Under the pieces are notes generated by a model that saw nothing but the letters and a program-made list of their open reading frames with translations, did no database searches and was not told where the DNA came from. From positions 1,798,001-1,862,000 of the forward strand of contig NZ_UHFA01000002.1 in the NCBI RefSeq assembly GCF_900459175.1: DNA of 64,000 nt, in the 5' to 3' direction. The translations under genes were made by a program, and so were the position numbers. Each line of letters begins with the position of its first letter. Within the stretch, counting starts at the first letter, position 1. Source of the DNA: Streptococcus downei MFe28. GTDB lineage: Bacteria; Bacillota; Bacilli; Lactobacillales; Streptococcaceae. Positions 1-9,165 of the stretch are shown here, one piece after another.

Positions 1-201
1 GGGCATCCCCATCCCGGTTCCCATGACAGAGACCTTTTGACCCTTGTAGGTTCCAGTATAGCCTAGCATGCCACGGATATGATTAAAGCAGACTGGATTT
101 TCTAAAAAGTTTTCAGCGATGAATTTGGCCCGCAAGGGATCACCTGGCAAGAGAATTTTATCAGCAATCTCTCCTGGGGCTGCTTCGATATGAATAGACA
201 T
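1..201 (-). CDS. deoD: Purine nucleoside phosphorylase DeoD, N-terminal part (cut by window edge)
   Basis: The first 67 codons of a trimeric/hexameric-type purine nucleoside phosphorylase, which releases bases from purine (deoxy)nucleosides by phosphorolysis in the cytosol. The translated N-terminus starts [20 protein letters not shown] and continues with [13 protein letters not shown], the phosphate-binding start typical of DeoD; GTGMGMP is reached just at the window edge. It is the last visible gene of the salvage cluster rpiA-deoB-(insert)-punA-amidotransferase-clc-deoD, 11 bases downstream of the chloride channel stop. The 3' two thirds lie outside the window. Confidence 0.93.
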   Translation of the reverse strand, partial: MSIHIEAAPGEIADKILLPGDPLRAKFIAENFLENPVCFNHIRGMLGYTGTYKGQKVSVMGTGMGMP

Positions 202-212
202 AAGTTAATTCC

Positions 213-1445
213 TCAATTTCTATAAAATAAGCGTGATTCAAAAAATTTAGTCAGAGTGACTGTAAACAGGATGGGTATCAGAAGGACGGGCTGGGAATGA
301 GTGAAGCCAATCACTAGCCCAGAAGCCGTCAAGGGAGCCTTCATGGTAATAGCCAAAAAACTGGCTGCCCCTGCTAGCATAAAGAGTTCAGGGCCTTGGA
401 CAGGAATCAAGCCACTGACGACCTGACAGACCATAAGCCCCAGTAAACTTCCTAAAGCAAAGGAAGGAGTCAGGGTACCACCATAGGCCCCGCTGACCAA
501 GCTAAGAAGGACCAGGCCAGCCTTGAGGGCAAAAAGAACAAGGGCAGTCCGCAAACTTAAACCGTTGAAGGCCGATTGCGCCAGGGCGCTACCATTGCCT
601 AGAACGGTTGGAAAAATCAGGGCAGTCGCTCCGACTAGAGCGCCTGTCAAGGGCAGGCTGAGCCAGATGGTCTTGTCCTTGCGTCGCCATTTGCCAGCAA
701 GGCCATTGAGACGCTTGAAAATCCCCGCCAGGAGTGCGGTCAGAATTGCCAGAAGAAGCAAGAGGCCCAGACTAGTCCAGAACCCTAGATGAGTGGTCAT
801 AGCTCGCAAGTGATAGTTGGGATTACTAGTAACAATGGGATTGGAGACCCAGGTCGCCAGATAGGTAGTGACCAGAACCACCAGCAGATTGCGAAGGGAA
901 AGGGCCACCGCCAATACTTCAAAAGCAAAGAAGAATGAGGACAAGGGCACCTGATAGACAGCTGCCAGTCCTGCTGCCGCTCCACTGGCAATCAGCAAAT
1001 AGGCATCCTTGGATTTCAATTTGAAGCCAACAGCTATGCGACCGGCAAAGAGGGCCCCCAATTCGCGGGGGGCTCCTTCTTTACCGATTGGACCACCGGC
1101 ACCAACAAAGACAATCTGCAGGAGACTATGGATGACCTGGCGCAGAAAACTGTGAAGTCTCTTGGGGTGCTTGAGACTTTGTCGTACGGAAATAATCTGA
1201 TAAGGGGCCTTTTGTAGCCAATACCAGACAGCTGCAGCGATAATCGAAATAATGAAAATGCCAGCAAAGCGGGAGCCAGCAGACAGGGACCGCACCAAGC
1301 TCAGATAGTCATCATCGCTGTGACCAAAAACCAGCATTTCGACCAGATTGAGCAATTCGTGCATAGCAATTCCAGCCAAACCACCCAAAAGACCAGTTAA
1401 GCAGACCGCTAGCCAAAAGCGTAAGCCATAATGGTAGGTCTTCAT
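213..1445 (-). CDS. ClC-family anion channel or antiporter in the nucleoside salvage cluster
   Basis: A 410-residue, highly hydrophobic protein with the ClC fold: GGPIGKEGAP at about 118-126 holds the gating-glutamate motif (GxEGP form) and GGTLTPSFALG near 323-335 is the second anion-selectivity motif. The first canonical motif (GSGIP) is not recognisable. It would move chloride or another anion across the membrane. The position between punA and deoD, with a 4-base overlap of its start with the upstream amidotransferase stop, matches the usual streptococcal arrangement and implies co-transcription with the salvage genes. It differs from the second ClC protein of this window (35387-36574), which carries fluoride-type motifs. 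Substrate is not certain from sequence. Confidence 0.88.
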   Translation of the reverse strand: MKTYHYGLRFWLAVCLTGLLGGLAGIAMHELLNLVEMLVFGHSDDDYLSLVRSLSAGSRFAGIFIISIIAAAVWYWLQKAPYQIISVRQSLKHPKRLHSFLRQVIHSLLQIVFVGAGGPIGKEGAPRELGALFAGRIAVGFKLKSKDAYLLIASGAAAGLAAVYQVPLSSFFFAFEVLAVALSLRNLLVVLVTTYLATWVSNPIVTSNPNYHLRAMTTHLGFWTSLGLLLLLAILTALLAGIFKRLNGLAGKWRRKDKTIWLSLPLTGALVGATALIFPTVLGNGSALAQSAFNGLSLRTALVLFALKAGLVLLSLVSGAYGGTLTPSFALGSLLGLMVCQVVSGLIPVQGPELFMLAGAASFLAITMKAPLTASGLVIGFTHSQPVLLIPILFTVTLTKFFESRLFYRN

Positions 1446-2149
1446 GATTGGGTCAATTTATCTAAAAATTGATAGAGGGCTTGATTCATCTGGTCATAAT
1501 CGTAGGCCAAGATGTCCTTTGCCCCTTGGACATAGGTGTATTTTTGACTGCCGCCCTCAATATCCTTTTCTTGGGCCAAGAGCTGCTTGACCAAGTCCTT
1601 GGTCAATTCCAGGTGGGCTTGAAAGCCAAAATGCTTATGACTGTAGGCGACAATCTGCCTTGGACAGCCCTGGCTAGTGGCCAGAATCTGAGCTCCCTCC
1701 GATAAGCCTGGCATATCCCCATGCCAATGACCGACCACCAGTCCTTGGGGAATATGAGATAAGCGAGAATCGGATCGACCAGCCTGGGTCAACTCAATAG
1801 GGAAATTCCCAATTTCTCGCTCGGGGCTGGCTAGGCAGGTCCCTCCATAGGCTTGGCCCAGTAGTTGGGCTCCCAGGCAGACACCGATAATGTATTTGTC
1901 GGCCTTGATAGCCTTTTGAATGAGGTCAATCTCAGCCTGAGCATTGTAGTGGGGAAATTCCTCCTGGGTAGAGGTCGGACTTTGGGGTCCCCCCATGACA
2001 ATCAGCAGATCAAAGTCATCTGCCGTCTCAGGTAATGGTTCAAATTGGTAAACCTTAGTGATGGCTACTTCGTGACCTCGAAGAGCCGCCCAGGCTAGGT
2101 AAGCCCCTGGGGCTTCAAAAGATTCATGGATAACAAAATGGACTTGCAT
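1442..2149 (-). CDS. Class I glutamine amidotransferase-like protein
   Basis: A 235-residue stand-alone GATase1 domain resembling the glutaminase half of GMP synthase. The nucleophile elbow GVCLGAQ places the catalytic Cys at residue 91, and FQAHLEL near 176-182 supplies the His/Glu pair (H179, E181). MGGPQSPTS at 52-60 forms the oxyanion strand. Such proteins hydrolyse glutamine or related gamma-glutamyl compounds; the real substrate is unknown. It lies 13 bases after punA and overlaps clc by 4 bases, so it is probably expressed with purine salvage. The start has a good Shine-Dalgarno (GGAGGTGAGAC) just upstream. Confidence 0.88.
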   Translation of the reverse strand: MQVHFVIHESFEAPGAYLAWAALRGHEVAITKVYQFEPLPETADDFDLLIVMGGPQSPTSTQEEFPHYNAQAEIDLIQKAIKADKYIIGVCLGAQLLGQAYGGTCLASPEREIGNFPIELTQAGRSDSRLSHIPQGLVVGHWHGDMPGLSEGAQILATSQGCPRQIVAYSHKHFGFQAHLELTKDLVKQLLAQEKDIEGGSQKYTYVQGAKDILAYDYDQMNQALYQFLDKLTQS

Positions 2150-2162
2150 GGAGTCTCACCTC

Positions 2163-2972
2163 CTATAATTCGGCTAGAACCGCCTTAACCAGGCCCTTGA
2201 AATCAGCCTTGATTCTTTGGGTGACAGCCACCACTTCTTCGTGATTGAGCTCGTCTTGGAAACCGGCGGCATGGTTGGTAATGGCAGAAATTCCTAAGAC
2301 CTTGAGATCTGAATGAGCTGCCACGATAACCTCAGGGACCGTGGACATCCCAACAGCATCCGCTCCCATAGTTTTAAAAGCCCTGATTTCCGCAGGCGTT
2401 TCATAGGAAGGACCCGTAACGCCGATATAAACCCCTTCGTCCAGCTTGATTCCCAGCTTTTGCGCCACTTGGTGGGCCGTCTGCCGATAATCCTTGCTGT
2501 AGGCATTGGACATATCAGGAAACCGCGGACCAAAGTCGTCCAGATTGGCTCCTATCAAGGGGTTCTGACCAGTCAGATTGATGTGGTCGCTGATGGCCAT
2601 GAGGGTTCCAGGACCAAAACCAATCCCACCAGCCGCATTGGTCACGAGGACACCTTGACAGCCTAGGGCCTTCATCACCCGAATGGGGAAGGTTACCACT
2701 TCAAGAGGATTGCCTTCATAATAATGAAAGCGACCTTGCAGGGCCAAAACCTTACGTCCAGCTAGGTCGCCGTAGACCAGCTTGCCAGCATGGCCGACAA
2801 CGGTTGATCGCCCCCAGTTGGGAATCTCAGCATAGTCTAAAACGATGGCATTCTCCACTTCCTCTGCCAATTCACCCAGACCTGAACCCAGAATCAGACC
2901 AAATTCAGGAGCTTTCATGCCTTTTTCTTGCAAGAAGTCACGGGTTTGCTTGATTTTATCAATAAGTGTCAT
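2163..2972 (-). CDS. punA: Purine nucleoside phosphorylase, inosine/guanosine type
   Basis: A 269-residue trimeric PNP (MTAP/PNP superfamily) cleaving inosine and guanosine with phosphate. Motifs seen: GSGLGELA at 29-36 (phosphate loop), VVGHAGKLVYG at 58-68, RFHYYEG at 81-87, TNAAGG in the middle, and GPSYETPAEIRA followed by GADAVGMSTVPE, the purine site with its conserved Glu and Met. Length is normal for the family. In streptococci it normally follows deoB directly; here a 1.4-kb AT-rich pair of genes separates them. DeoB downstream of the same reaction converts the released (deoxy)ribose-1-phosphate. Confidence 0.96.
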   Translation of the reverse strand: MTLIDKIKQTRDFLQEKGMKAPEFGLILGSGLGELAEEVENAIVLDYAEIPNWGRSTVVGHAGKLVYGDLAGRKVLALQGRFHYYEGNPLEVVTFPIRVMKALGCQGVLVTNAAGGIGFGPGTLMAISDHINLTGQNPLIGANLDDFGPRFPDMSNAYSKDYRQTAHQVAQKLGIKLDEGVYIGVTGPSYETPAEIRAFKTMGADAVGMSTVPEVIVAAHSDLKVLGISAITNHAAGFQDELNHEEVVAVTQRIKADFKGLVKAVLAEL

Positions 2973-2985
2973 AGTTTAGCCTTTC

Positions 2986-3555
2986 TTATTTTACAAAGGA
3001 CCGCTTAAAGTCCTGATGGCTCTTAATATTATTTTCGGCATCCTTTTCATCCCAAATTTGCAATTCCCATGGGTAATAGAAATTACTGGCATTTTTGAAA
3101 TAGATGTGGATACCAATATATCCATCAAGGTCCCTCAAATACCAATTTTTTAGACCAAATTTTTCCTTCCAAGTATCTAGAGAGTTGAGCACTTGGGCAA
3201 CTTGTTCTGAGGTCAAAATCATGCGGGCACCAAAGATGTCGTTGAGAATATTATTAACAGGATACTGAGTCTGGCGAGCCTTATAGCGCTCAATCTTATC
3301 CAAAATGGACTCGGCTGTCTTAACCCGATAATAAAAGTTAATATCCTTAAGATCGGCACGATAAAGGTAGTCGTTGATAGACTCATGCAGATTGAGACGA
3401 TAGGACAAGATATGTTTGGTCGGCACCTTGGAGAAAGTATGAGAAAGGTTGATCTTGGCCACTTTCCCAGTTTCAAAATAGTCCCGTGAATAAGCCAAAT
3501 GGAGCTTATTAATCTGGTCAATCAAACGTTCGACTTTTTCAATAGATGCTGTCAT
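2986..3555 (-). CDS. RelA/SpoT-fold protein, possible small alarmone synthetase or toxin-like variant
   Basis: A 189-residue protein with RelA/SpoT nucleotidyltransferase features in order: YRVKTAESILDKIERY (about 76-91, the RxKxxxS..K region), NDIFGARMI (105-113, DxxGxR), RDLDGYIGIH (141-150, GYxxxH) and WELQIWDEKD (163-172, the ExQI strand), then SH at 179-180. Relative to housekeeping synthetases, the Arg of ExQIR is Trp and the C-terminus stops right after the domain. Activity could be (p)ppGpp synthesis or tRNA/nucleotide pyrophosphorylation as in ToxSAS toxins; the sequence does not decide. Strong ribosome site AAAGGAGG. AT-rich compared with punA and deoB and 28 bases after an EcsC-like gene; the two look like one acquired unit. 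Confidence 0.6.
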   Translation of the reverse strand: MTASIEKVERLIDQINKLHLAYSRDYFETGKVAKINLSHTFSKVPTKHILSYRLNLHESINDYLYRADLKDINFYYRVKTAESILDKIERYKARQTQYPVNNILNDIFGARMILTSEQVAQVLNSLDTWKEKFGLKNWYLRDLDGYIGIHIYFKNASNFYYPWELQIWDEKDAENNIKSHQDFKRSFVK

Positions 3556-3583
3556 AATCGCCTCCTTTCCCTTTAGAAGATAA

Positions 3584-4354
3584 TTAATTATCTACCATTT
3601 CCTTACTAATCATCTCATCATTACCTAACTCAATACCCTTAGTGGTAAAAGTTTTTTTAGCCATCCTTGCAATGGTTCTTGTTGTTGTAACATCAAAAAT
3701 CGCACCAATTCCCGCACCTGCAATAGGAACCATCTTCCCTAGATTGACAACCCCTTTTGTTCTAAATTTAGTTGCTAATCTAAATCCAACTGCTTGATTT
3801 ATCTTAGTGAGAACAGTTCCAGGTATCCTCCTTACTGTATTAACAGCTAGTTTATTGCCAATCGTTATTCCAGATTTTTTAACAATATCAGCCACAGAAG
3901 AACCTGCAAGGGTAGCATATACAAAAGTCTGGACTTGGTCACTACGTAAATTATAACCTCTGATGCTGGCTATAGCTGCTATCATCCTCATTTGGAACAA
4001 AATAACGGTCGTTATATTTGCTGGAACTGTAACAGGTAATGTCAGAACTCCACCAAATCCAGTAACAAAACCTGAAACAGCTGCTTTGGTTGTTTGAAAT
4101 TTGATTATCTTATCAATTGCTTCATCCTTATCACTACTTTTCGATAAATAATCTTCTACAAACTCATCAAGTGTCTGTTGCCCAGGTATTCCTTCAATAG
4201 TCTTAGAATAGGCCCAATCTAAAGTTTTTAAAAGAGCTTCCTGACTAATCTCTTGTGAGTTTTCTAATTTTTTTGAAATAAATCTCTTAGAATTCCCAAC
4301 TAATCTTGTACTCTTTCCCTTGACACTGCTCGAAATAACCTTCTTATTTACCAT
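3584..4354 (-). CDS. EcsC-like membrane-associated protein
   Basis: A 256-residue protein matching the EcsC pattern: a helical N-terminal half, then a hydrophobic glycine-rich stretch GFVTGFGGVLTLPVTVPANI near 95-114 followed by a second hydrophobic run, a middle AxxRGYNLRSDQVQTF segment, and a C-terminal MVPIAGAGIGAIFDVTTTR hydrophobic segment. EcsC-family proteins have no settled biochemical function. The gene starts 12 bases after deoB with GGGAGACGG as ribosome site and is followed after 28 bases by the RelA/SpoT-fold gene. Its base composition is visibly richer in A+T than its neighbours, consistent with horizontal transfer. Partnership with the RelA/SpoT-fold protein is an inference from adjacency. 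Confidence 0.62.
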   Translation of the reverse strand: MVNKKVISSSVKGKSTRLVGNSKRFISKKLENSQEISQEALLKTLDWAYSKTIEGIPGQQTLDEFVEDYLSKSSDKDEAIDKIIKFQTTKAAVSGFVTGFGGVLTLPVTVPANITTVILFQMRMIAAIASIRGYNLRSDQVQTFVYATLAGSSVADIVKKSGITIGNKLAVNTVRRIPGTVLTKINQAVGFRLATKFRTKGVVNLGKMVPIAGAGIGAIFDVTTTRTIARMAKKTFTTKGIELGNDEMISKEMVDN

Positions 4355-4366
4355 TTTTCCGTCTCC

Positions 4367-5578
4367 CTACACCAACTTATCCAAGAAGCTTTGGCCAATC
4401 ATAGCAGTATCAACGCCAAAGTTTTGGGCGATGGTAGCTGAGATGTCAGCATAGTGACCGACTGGGATGGTGCCTTGACCCTTGAAGGCTGGGCTGTAGG
4501 CTAGGAGGGGAATGTATTCACGGGTATGGTCGGTACCAGCGTAGGTTGGGTCATTACCGTGGTCAGCCGTAATCATGAGCAGGTCATTTTCCTGCATGGC
4601 TTCAAGGATTTCTGGCAGACGACCGTCAAATTCCTGCAGGCAATCGCGATAACCCTGAGGGTTGCGACGATGACCATACATGGCATCAAAGTCCACCAGA
4701 TTGGTGAAGGATAAGCCATGGGTAAATTCAGGCTTCTTCATAGCTTCAATGAGATTGTCAACGCCGTGATTGTTGGACTTATTGTGACCCATATCGTGGT
4801 TGAGGCCAGAGCCGTTAAAGATGTCATTGATCTTACCGACGGCATAAGTATCAATGCCAGCTTCGTCTAATTTATTAAGGACGGTTGGGGCAAAGGGTGA
4901 TAGCGCCAAGTCCCGACGGTTAGCGGTTCGCGTGAAGTTGCCTGGTTGACCTACATAAGGACGGGCAATAATCCGACCCAGTAAAGCTGGACGTTCCAGC
5001 GTAATAGAACGGGCGTATTCACAGATACGATAGAGCTCTTCTAGGGGAATAACGTCCTCATGAGCAGCAATTTGCAAGACAGGGTCCGCTGAGGTATAGA
5101 TAATCAGCTCGCCTGTTTCCATCTGACGAGGACCAAAGTCAGCAATGACCCGAGTTCCTGAATAAGGCTTGTTGGCTTCTCGGATAACCTTGCGACCAGA
5201 AAATTCTTCAATTTTGGTGATGATTTCTGCAGGAAAACCATTCCAGAAGGTATCAAAAGGCTCAGTAATATTGAGACCCATGATTTCCCAGTGACCGGTC
5301 ATGGTATCTTTTCCCAAAGAAACCTCTTCTAATTTTGTGGCATAGCCACTTGGTTGACTTTCTGCTGGTACGGTCTTGAGGGCTTGGGGGCGAGGGATAT
5401 TACCCAGACCGATTTTAGTCATATTGGGTAAATCCAGTCCGACTGTTTTGGAAATATGACCCAGAGTATCAGAAGCACCATCTGGCACACCAGCATTGAC
5501 AAAGTTATTGGCATCTGGGGCCGCACCGATTCCAACGGAATCCAAAACAACTAGGTGAATACGTTCAAATTTTGACAT
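4367..5578 (-). CDS. deoB: Phosphopentomutase
   Basis: A 403-residue metalloenzyme of the alkaline-phosphatase superfamily that interconverts (deoxy)ribose-1-phosphate and -5-phosphate. [12 protein letters not shown] at the N-terminus gives the first metal aspartate; [10 protein letters not shown] near 90-100 contains the phosphorylated threonine; [20 protein letters not shown] near 335-354 holds the remaining metal ligands. Two ATG codons are adjacent; the second (5578) is chosen because GAGG then lies 5 bases upstream instead of 2. It links rpiA (upstream, ribose-5-phosphate) with punA/deoD (nucleoside cleavage). Confidence 0.96.
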   Translation of the reverse strand: MSKFERIHLVVLDSVGIGAAPDANNFVNAGVPDGASDTLGHISKTVGLDLPNMTKIGLGNIPRPQALKTVPAESQPSGYATKLEEVSLGKDTMTGHWEIMGLNITEPFDTFWNGFPAEIITKIEEFSGRKVIREANKPYSGTRVIADFGPRQMETGELIIYTSADPVLQIAAHEDVIPLEELYRICEYARSITLERPALLGRIIARPYVGQPGNFTRTANRRDLALSPFAPTVLNKLDEAGIDTYAVGKINDIFNGSGLNHDMGHNKSNNHGVDNLIEAMKKPEFTHGLSFTNLVDFDAMYGHRRNPQGYRDCLQEFDGRLPEILEAMQENDLLMITADHGNDPTYAGTDHTREYIPLLAYSPAFKGQGTIPVGHYADISATIAQNFGVDTAMIGQSFLDKLV

Positions 5579-5727
5579 CATATCCTCATCTCTAAGATAG
5601 CTGAGCTATCGGTAACAATTTATGAATGGACAGGGGTTTTCTGAATGGGTACGGGACAGACACCTAGGATGCATTCGCCCTTCTGGCTGTTTGTTCCAAG
5701 CCCTTTTCAAAAACACGGCTCTCCTTC

Positions 5728-6414
5728 TTATTTATGACTTTCTAATACTCTGACCCCATCTTGGCCAGCCACAATGACCTTATTGACCATGCCATTAAAG
5801 AGGCCGTGTTCAACCACGCCCGTCAGGCTCTTCAGCTCTTGCCCAAGGGCGACAGGGTCAGGAATGGCTCCTAAATCTAGGTCAATGATATAGTTCTGCA
5901 TATCGGTCACAAAGCGTTTGCCGTCCTTTTGGCGGAAGCTAGGCTTGTAGCCCTGCTGGTCAAACTGACGAAAGAGACGCTCAGCCCCATATTGAACCAC
6001 TTCGACAGGCAACTTAAAAGCACCTAGGGTCTTGACCAACTTACTTTCATCAACCACCCAGATGTAGTCCTTAGTTGGTGTGGCCACAATTTTCTCCATC
6101 AATAGAGCTCCACCGCCCCCCTTGATACCATTGAAGTTGCGGTCAACTTCATCCGCCCCATCAACGGTCAAATCGATGACATCCACCTCATCAACAGACT
6201 TAAGTGGAATCCCTAGAGACTGGGCTTGGGCCGTTGTCCCACTTGAGGTCGTCACGCCCACCACTTGCAGGCCTTCCTCTTGCACCCTGCGACCAATTTC
6301 AGCCACAAAATAATAAGCGGTTGAGCCTGTTCCCAGACCAAGAATCATTCCGTCCTTGACATACTGGGCTGCTCTGATACCCGCTTGTTCCTTCAAGTCA
6401 TCCATCTTTTGCAT
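5728..6414 (-). CDS. rpiA: Ribose-5-phosphate isomerase A
   Basis: A 228-residue RpiA interconverting ribose-5-phosphate and ribulose-5-phosphate. Seen: GLGTGST at 26-32, DGADEVD at 85-91 and [12 protein letters not shown] from 98, the substrate and catalytic loops. An in-frame ATG nine codons upstream exists, but the family starts near [13 protein letters not shown] and GAGGG lies 9 bases before the ATG at 6414, so this start is preferred. First gene of the minus-strand salvage cluster; divergent from mnmE. The 149-base gap to deoB contains no gene. Confidence 0.95.
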   Translation of the reverse strand: MQKMDDLKEQAGIRAAQYVKDGMILGLGTGSTAYYFVAEIGRRVQEEGLQVVGVTTSSGTTAQAQSLGIPLKSVDEVDVIDLTVDGADEVDRNFNGIKGGGGALLMEKIVATPTKDYIWVVDESKLVKTLGAFKLPVEVVQYGAERLFRQFDQQGYKPSFRQKDGKRFVTDMQNYIIDLDLGAIPDPVALGQELKSLTGVVEHGLFNGMVNKVIVAGQDGVRVLESHK

Positions 6415-6495
6415 GCGATTTTTCCCTCTCTTTTTAGTCAATTCATTATATCATGAAAAGGCTCCAACTACCAACTGGGGCGGTGATTTTATGAC

Positions 6496-6524
6496 TTGCT
6501 ATCCCTTAGGGCTTGCGATACAAT
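6496..6524 (+). promoter_or_regulatory. Predicted sigma-A promoter of mnmE
   Basis: TTGCTA (6496-6501) and TACAAT (6519-6524) are separated by 17 bases and lie 30 bases before the mnmE start, which has an AAGGAAG ribosome site. Confidence 0.6.
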
Positions 6525-6553
6525 GACAGTATCTCAATCAAGAAGGAAGACTT

Positions 6554-7924
6554 ATGTCCATTACTAAAGAATTTGATACCATTGCCGCTATCTCAACTCC
6601 CCTAGGCGAAGGGGCTATCGGCATTGTCCGCCTCTCTGGCAGCCAGGCTGTTTCCATCGCTAAGAGTGTTTTTAAGGGAAAGGATTTGGAAAGCGTGCCT
6701 TCCCACACCATCAACTACGGCCATATTATGGAAGATAGCGAAATTATTGATGAAGTTATGGTTTCTGTCATGCGGTCTCCAAAGACCTTCACTCGGGAGG
6801 ATGTTGTTGAAATCAATACCCATGGGGGCCTTGCTGTCACCAATGAAATCCTCCAACTCCTCCTGCGCTCAGGTGCTCGGATGGCTGAACCGGGTGAATT
6901 TACCAAGCGGGCCTTCCTCAATGGACGAGTAGACTTGACCCAGGCTGAGGCCGTTATGGACCTGATTCGGGCCAAGACCGACAAGGCCATGAACATTGCC
7001 GTCAGCCAGCTGGATGGCTCCCTGAAAAATCTCATCAATAATACCCGTCAGGAAATTCTCAATACCCTAGCCCAGGTCGAAGTCAATATTGACTATCCCG
7101 AATATGATGATGTGGAAGAAATGACCACGGCCCTGATGTGTGAAAAGACCCAAGAGTTTGAAGAGCTCCTGACGCGTTTGTTAGCTACGGCTAAGCGAGG
7201 GAAAATTCTTCGAGAGGGCCTCTCTACGGCTATTATCGGCCGTCCCAATGTCGGAAAATCCAGTCTTCTCAACAATCTCCTGCGAGAGGACAAGGCCATC
7301 GTCACCGATGTGGCTGGGACAACCCGTGATGTCATTGAAGAATATGTCAATATCAAAGGAGTTCCCCTCAAACTCATCGATACGGCTGGTATTCGGGAGA
7401 CCGATGATTTGGTTGAAAAGATTGGGGTTGAGCGCTCCAGAAAGGCTCTAGCCGAAGCGGACTTGGTTCTTCTGGTCCTCAACGGCTCTGAAAACTTAAG
7501 CCAGCAAGACCGTGATCTTCTGGATATCAGCAAGGAGGCCAAGCGGATTATCCTCATCAATAAGACCGACCTGCCACAAAAGATTGAGTTGGACCAGCTA
7601 CCAACTGATGCCATCCCAATCTCTGTTCTCAATAATCAAAATATGGAAGCCATCGAAGAACGAATCAACGACCTCTTCTTTGACAATGCCGGTCTGGTAG
7701 AAAAAGATGCCACCTACCTATCCAACTCACGCCATATCTCCCTGATTGAAAAGGCTCTAGCCAGCCTACAGGAGGTCAATCAGGGACTAGAAGCCGGCAT
7801 GCCGGTCGATCTTCTCCAGGTTGACATGACCCGCTGCTGGGAAATTCTGGGAGAAATTACAGGAGATGCCGCCCCCGATGAACTCATCACCCAACTCTTC
7901 AGCCAATTCTGTTTGGGAAAATAA
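6554..7924 (+). CDS. mnmE: tRNA modification GTPase MnmE (TrmE)
   Basis: A 456-residue GTPase that with MnmG installs the carboxymethylaminomethyl group on wobble uridine of certain tRNAs. The N-terminal formyl-tetrahydrofolate-binding domain (to about 118) ends in [19 protein letters not shown]; the G domain has [12 protein letters not shown] at 229-240, the potassium-loop region TDVAGTTRD at about 251-259, DTAGI at 276-280 and NKTD near 337; the C-terminal FCLGK gives the catalytic cysteine. One of few plus-strand genes here, with its own promoter. The next plus gene is far away, so it is monocistronic. Confidence 0.97.
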   Translation: MSITKEFDTIAAISTPLGEGAIGIVRLSGSQAVSIAKSVFKGKDLESVPSHTINYGHIMEDSEIIDEVMVSVMRSPKTFTREDVVEINTHGGLAVTNEILQLLLRSGARMAEPGEFTKRAFLNGRVDLTQAEAVMDLIRAKTDKAMNIAVSQLDGSLKNLINNTRQEILNTLAQVEVNIDYPEYDDVEEMTTALMCEKTQEFEELLTRLLATAKRGKILREGLSTAIIGRPNVGKSSLLNNLLREDKAIVTDVAGTTRDVIEEYVNIKGVPLKLIDTAGIRETDDLVEKIGVERSRKALAEADLVLLVLNGSENLSQQDRDLLDISKEAKRIILINKTDLPQKIELDQLPTDAIPISVLNNQNMEAIEERINDLFFDNAGLVEKDATYLSNSRHISLIEKALASLQEVNQGLEAGMPVDLLQVDMTRCWEILGEITGDAAPDELITQLFSQFCLGK

Positions 7925-7933
7925 ATCCCTTCA

Positions 7934-8128
7934 TACTCAACGAAAATTAAACGACCCGAGGAAAGGAGCAAGGACCTCAAGTCACTAAAGTGACTGATGT
8001 CGCAGTAGGTGTCTGCTGCGCCACCTCGTGCCACAGCAGACAGCTAGTCACCCTTGCTGGGGTGATTTTAACATCTGTCAAAGCTCTTCTGTCTTATTCC
8101 TAAACGGCAACCTCCATAGCGATAATAT
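7934..8128. repeat. Decayed composite BOX-like element
   Basis: Starts with the BOX-type terminus ATACTCAACGAAAATTAAA and contains a 16-base run around TCACTAAAGTGACTGATGTC and the string AAACGGCAACCTCCATAGCG that recur (slightly changed) in the composite element at 62430-62709. The opposite terminus is not recognisable, so the copy looks degraded. The 391-base gap between mnmE and the next gene otherwise holds only a terminator. Confidence 0.55.
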
Positions 8129-8225
8129 ATCAGTGATTTTTAATCGCTGATAAACTTGTTACGATAGAAAATATCAGATTTTGATTTTTCTTGGCTATAA
8201 AATTGATAAGCTGAATAGACAAAAG

Positions 8226-8268
8226 AAGCTGATTTCTCAATCTCTAGGAGGAATCAGCTTTTTATTAT
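8226..8268 (+). terminator. Intrinsic terminator, bidirectional
   Basis: AAGCTGATT and AATCAGCTT form a 9-bp stem followed by TTTATTATT on the plus strand; reading the other way a weaker U-run (TTCTTTT) follows, so it can serve both mnmE and the convergent gene at 8316. Confidence 0.7.
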
Positions 8269-8315
8269 TCTATTCTTTTTGACAGAGCCAAAGTAAATTG
8301 TTGTAGGCCTGCTTA

Positions 8316-8885
8316 TTATTGGTCCTTTGGTGGGTGGATGCGATAAACCAAGCGAGGAATGACATGAAATCTGTAGGCCAAGCCGCAGACTATTGCCAAA
8401 ACAAGTATTGGCAAGGATTTAGTTAGGGCACCTACAATTGCTGCCACCACCGTTAAGACTAGGAGAATGATTTGAGCTGCTAATAGCCCACCGGAGTATC
8501 GGCTGTGATTTTTCATGTCCTGGCGATCCCCAAAGTCCTGTGACAGGCGCTCCACTAAATGATTTAGTTTTTCTTCGTGATTAGGAAGATCCTTGACGCC
8601 CTTAAGAAGGTCAACCTGATAGTATTGACCATTTGTCAGGCGAATATTCAGGCGATAGTCCTTTTCGCGATTTTCCACTTGTAAGCCTTGAATATCTTTT
8701 TTGGCAATCGCTTGATAATTCTTAGAGAGGTAAATAAAAATAAAATATTGTGGATTTTCCAACCAAAAACCACCGACTCCCCAAAGGTTACCGACCAGAT
8801 AGGTCTGCCAATCCAACTGATAGTCGGGGGCCTTTTCTTGAACGGCTTCAACCAATTCTTTAATCTCAACTTCACTGATAGCCAT
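8316..8885 (-). CDS. Conserved hypothetical protein with two C-terminal membrane helices
   Basis: I do not recognise the family. The 189-residue product (start at 8885, where AAGGAG lies 9 bases upstream; an upstream in-frame ATG at 8924 is less likely) has a soluble, mixed-charge N-terminal part of about 130 residues and two adjacent hydrophobic segments at about 133-153 and 155-172, then a basic tail ending YRIHPPKDQ. This arrangement suggests a membrane-anchored cytosolic domain. It stands alone between BOX-like elements and shares a terminator region with mnmE. Confidence 0.75.
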   Translation of the reverse strand: MAISEVEIKELVEAVQEKAPDYQLDWQTYLVGNLWGVGGFWLENPQYFIFIYLSKNYQAIAKKDIQGLQVENREKDYRLNIRLTNGQYYQVDLLKGVKDLPNHEEKLNHLVERLSQDFGDRQDMKNHSRYSGGLLAAQIILLVLTVVAAIVGALTKSLPILVLAIVCGLAYRFHVIPRLVYRIHPPKDQ

Positions 8886-9021
8886 ATCCTTCTCCTTGAT
8901 TTCAAGTGACTTCTGCCTCTGCATCAGACTAATTCATCTCTACCAGAGGTCAATTTAAACTATTCCTACAAAAACAGTTTAGCATTTTCTTGAACAGCCG
9001 ACAAGACTGTGATGCAAACTA

Positions 9022-9125
9022 ATACTCAATAAAAATCAAAAATAGCCAAGGCAACGAACTGCAGACAGTACTTGGGTACGGCAAAGTGAGTTAACGATGG
9101 ATAGTTTTGATTTTTGAAGAGTATA
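9022..9125. repeat. BOX-like element
   Basis: About 104 bp with imperfect inverted ends (TACTCAATAAAAATCAAA / TTTGATTTTTGAAGAGTA) and the core strings GCAACGAACTGCAGACAGTA and GTACGGCAAAGTGAGTTAAC, shared with copies at 22241, 45380 and 62430. The core GTACGGCAAAG resembles the streptococcal BOX A sequence. Confidence 0.8.
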
Positions 9126-9160
9126 AAAATAAAAATCTGACCCAAATCTCTAGGTCAGAT
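9126..9160 (-). terminator. Intrinsic terminator of the UDG/GalT-like operon
   Basis: On the minus strand ATCTGACC and GGGTCAGAT pair and are followed by TTTTATTTTTAT; lies directly after the stop at 9166. Confidence 0.8.
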
Positions 9161-9165
9161 GTCTT

